DNA of 64,000 bases, taken from assembly GCA_024648765.1 (NCBI GenBank), contig JABYQC010000001.1, positions 186,001 to 250,000 of the forward strand. The letters are read 5' to 3'. This DNA is from Candidatus Westeberhardia cardiocondylae (lineage in GTDB: Bacteria > Pseudomonadota > Gammaproteobacteria > Enterobacterales > Enterobacteriaceae). Shown here piece by piece: positions 62,546 to 64,000 of the stretch; positions within the stretch are counted from its first letter, which is position 1; every line of letters begins with the position of its first letter. The notes beneath the pieces are model-generated. The model did no database searches. It had not been told where the DNA came from and worked only from the letters and a program-made list of their open reading frames with translations. The translations under genes and the position numbers were made by a program.

Positions 62546-63511
62546 ATTTTTTCTGTAATATTTCCAGGACAGGGATCACAAAAAGTAGGTATGTTATCAA
62601 ATATATCTCGTGTTTATTCTGAAGTAAAAAATACTTTTAATGAAGCATCTTCTGTATTAGGTTATGATTTATGGAAATTAGTTCAAGAGGGACCAGCAAT
62701 AGAATTGAATAAATCTTGGAAAACACAGCCTGCATTATTAGCATCCTCTGTATCTATTTGGAGAATATGGAAAAGTATTGGAGGGAAAATACCAAAATTT
62801 ATGGCAGGACATAGTCATGGGGAATATTCTGCATTAGTATGTTCTGACAGTTTGGATTTTTTGACTGCTATTGAATTAGTAGAATTTCGTGGTAAAATTA
62901 TGCAATCGGCAGTTCCAAAAGGTTTAGGTTCTATGTCTGTAATTATAGGTTTAGATTATAAAATTGTGCAAAATATTTGTGACAGTATTAAAAATGATAA
63001 GAAAATTGTTGAATTAGCAAATTTTAACACAAAAAATCAAATAGTAATTTCTGGTCATACATGTGCTGTAAAAGATGTTGAAATTTCTTGCATGCAAGCT
63101 GGAGCCACTAAAGTATTGAGATTGCCTATTAGTGTACCATCACATTGTGTATTAATGAAGTCTGCTGCTAAAGAATTTAAAAAAAAACTTAAGAATATTA
63201 TTATTTTAACACCAAAAATTCCAATTATAAATAATGTTGATGTGCGTATTGAACAAGATTCTGATATGATTAAAAAAGCTTTGGTACGACAAATATATAA
63301 TCCGGTTCGTTGGAAAGATATTATGCAATATTTTCTAAAAAATAATATATATACATTATTAGAAATGGGTCCAGGAAAAGTTTTAACTAAATTTATACAA
63401 TGTCATAATATGTATAATGTTTTTACAGGTATAGCAATTAATAATTATGCATCTTTAATGTATGCTAGAAATAATAAAATTATTGGAGAAAAAAGTGACT
63501 TTTCGAAATAA
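62546..63511 (+). CDS. fabD: Malonyl-CoA-acyl carrier protein transacylase, non-standard start
   Basis: Loads malonate onto ACP for fatty-acid elongation. The first ATG in frame (62591) lies after the conserved IFPGQGSQ motif, so it cannot be the true start. An in-frame TAG at 62534-62536 limits the N-terminus, and no ATG, GTG or TTG lies between. ATT at 62546 sits 5 bases after a perfect AGGAGG (62535-62540) and gives 321 aa (E. coli 309). The nucleophile is S90 in GHSHG (E. coli GHSLG) and the histidine is in VPSHC. The C-terminus is extended and overlaps fabG by 17 bases. Confidence 0.93.
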   Translation: MFSVIFPGQGSQKVGMLSNISRVYSEVKNTFNEASSVLGYDLWKLVQEGPAIELNKSWKTQPALLASSVSIWRIWKSIGGKIPKFMAGHSHGEYSALVCSDSLDFLTAIELVEFRGKIMQSAVPKGLGSMSVIIGLDYKIVQNICDSIKNDKKIVELANFNTKNQIVISGHTCAVKDVEISCMQAGATKVLRLPISVPSHCVLMKSAAKEFKKKLKNIIILTPKIPIINNVDVRIEQDSDMIKKALVRQIYNPVRWKDIMQYFLKNNIYTLLEMGPGKVLTKFIQCHNMYNVFTGIAINNYASLMYARNNKIIGEKSDFSK

Positions 63512-64000
63512 AATTGTACTGATTACAGGAGCTAGTAGAGGAATTGGTTGCGCAATTGCCAAAATATTTGCGAAACTGGGTGCTTGTGTGATTGGTACTT
63601 CTACAAATACTAAGGGGGTAAAAAAAATCAATCAATATTTAAAAGAATATAAAATAGGAATGGGAGTCAAATTAGATGTATCAGATATAGAATCTATAAA
63701 TAGGTTTTTTCAAAAAATATACAAAAAATTTAATACAATAGATATTTTAATTAATAATGCAGGAATTTTATATGATACGTTATTAATCAATATGTCCGAA
63801 AAACATTGGAATAAGGTTATTAATATTAATTTAACTTCTGTATTTCATATGTCTAAAGCAGTAATACATACTATGATAAAAAAATGTTATGGAAGAATTA
63901 TTACTATAGGTTCAATAATTGGTTCTATAGGGAATGTTGGGCAAACAAATTATTCTGCTACAAAAGCTGGATTAATTGGATTTAGCAAATCTTTAGCAAA
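63495..64000 (+). CDS. fabG: 3-oxoacyl-[acyl carrier protein] reductase, C-terminus cut by window edge
   Basis: NADPH-dependent short-chain reductase of fatty-acid elongation. GTG 63495, with GGAG six bases upstream inside fabD, starts TFRNKIVLITGASRGIG. The first 168 residues of about 244 are in the window. The cofactor motif TGASRGIG, NNAG (87-90) and the catalytic S140, Y153 and K157 (YSATK) are present. It overlaps fabD by 17 bases, so the two are probably coupled. Confidence 0.96.
   Translation, partial: MTFRNKIVLITGASRGIGCAIAKIFAKLGACVIGTSTNTKGVKKINQYLKEYKIGMGVKLDVSDIESINRFFQKIYKKFNTIDILINNAGILYDTLLINMSEKHWNKVININLTSVFHMSKAVIHTMIKKCYGRIITIGSIIGSIGNVGQTNYSATKAGLIGFSKSLA

Overview
The window is a 64-kb piece of a strongly reduced, AT-rich gammaproteobacterial (Enterobacterales-derived) chromosome, of the kind found in obligate insect endosymbionts such as Blochmannia, Baumannia or Westeberhardia. 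The proteins align almost residue for residue with Escherichia coli orthologues (ClpP, Lon, FtsH, NusA, PNPase, RpsO, LipA, FabD). The gene order is a set of E. coli blocks from which genes have dropped out. By my count about 72% of the window is gene. Five 300-base noncoding samples held only 13-20% G+C. I see no mobile elements, phage genes, CRISPR arrays, rRNA or transfer islands. I cannot name the species from the sequence alone.

Layout: 1-2787 cyoB (cut by the window edge) and cyoA on the minus strand; 3391-10002 clpP, clpX, lon, ppiD; 10792-14987 miaA, hfq, hflK, hflC; 15451-18575 rlmB, rpsF, rpsR, rplI, then ppa on minus; 19353-34963 rplU, rpmA, obgE, greA, rlmE, ftsH, secG, tRNA-Leu(GAG), tRNA-fMet, nusA, infB, rbfA, rpsO, pnp; 35119-38450 infA and trxB on minus, serS on plus; 38845-51174 tRNA-Leu(TAG), tRNA-Gln(TTG), tRNA-Met, miaB, ybeY, leuS, holA, mrdA, rodA (frameshifted), lipB, lipA; 51365-57077 mnmA, hinT (minus), tRNA-Ser(TGA, minus), yccA, tusE, hspQ; 57253-64000 rne (minus), rluC, rpmF, fabD and the start of fabG.

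The genes form a minimal housekeeping set: translation and ribosome assembly, tRNA modification (MiaA/MiaB, MnmA/TusE), RNA turnover (RNase E, PNPase, Hfq), proteolysis (ClpXP, Lon, FtsH with HflKC and YccA), respiration (cytochrome bo3), cell elongation (PBP2, RodA), lipoate attachment and fatty-acid synthesis. Neighbours present in E. coli but missing here include tig, hupB, hflX, priB, dacB, folP, glmM, rimP, truB, lptE, plsX and fabH. Most of these sites are now AT-rich spacers of 0.3-1 kb.

I found no new multi-gene system. What stands out is decay inside retained genes: a poly-T frameshift in rodA, a leucyl-tRNA synthetase whose editing site is gone, a damaged P-loop in MiaA, altered active-site motifs in PBP2 and YbeY, an RNase E without its degradosome scaffold, a fabD with no standard start codon, and six tRNA genes none of which encodes CCA.
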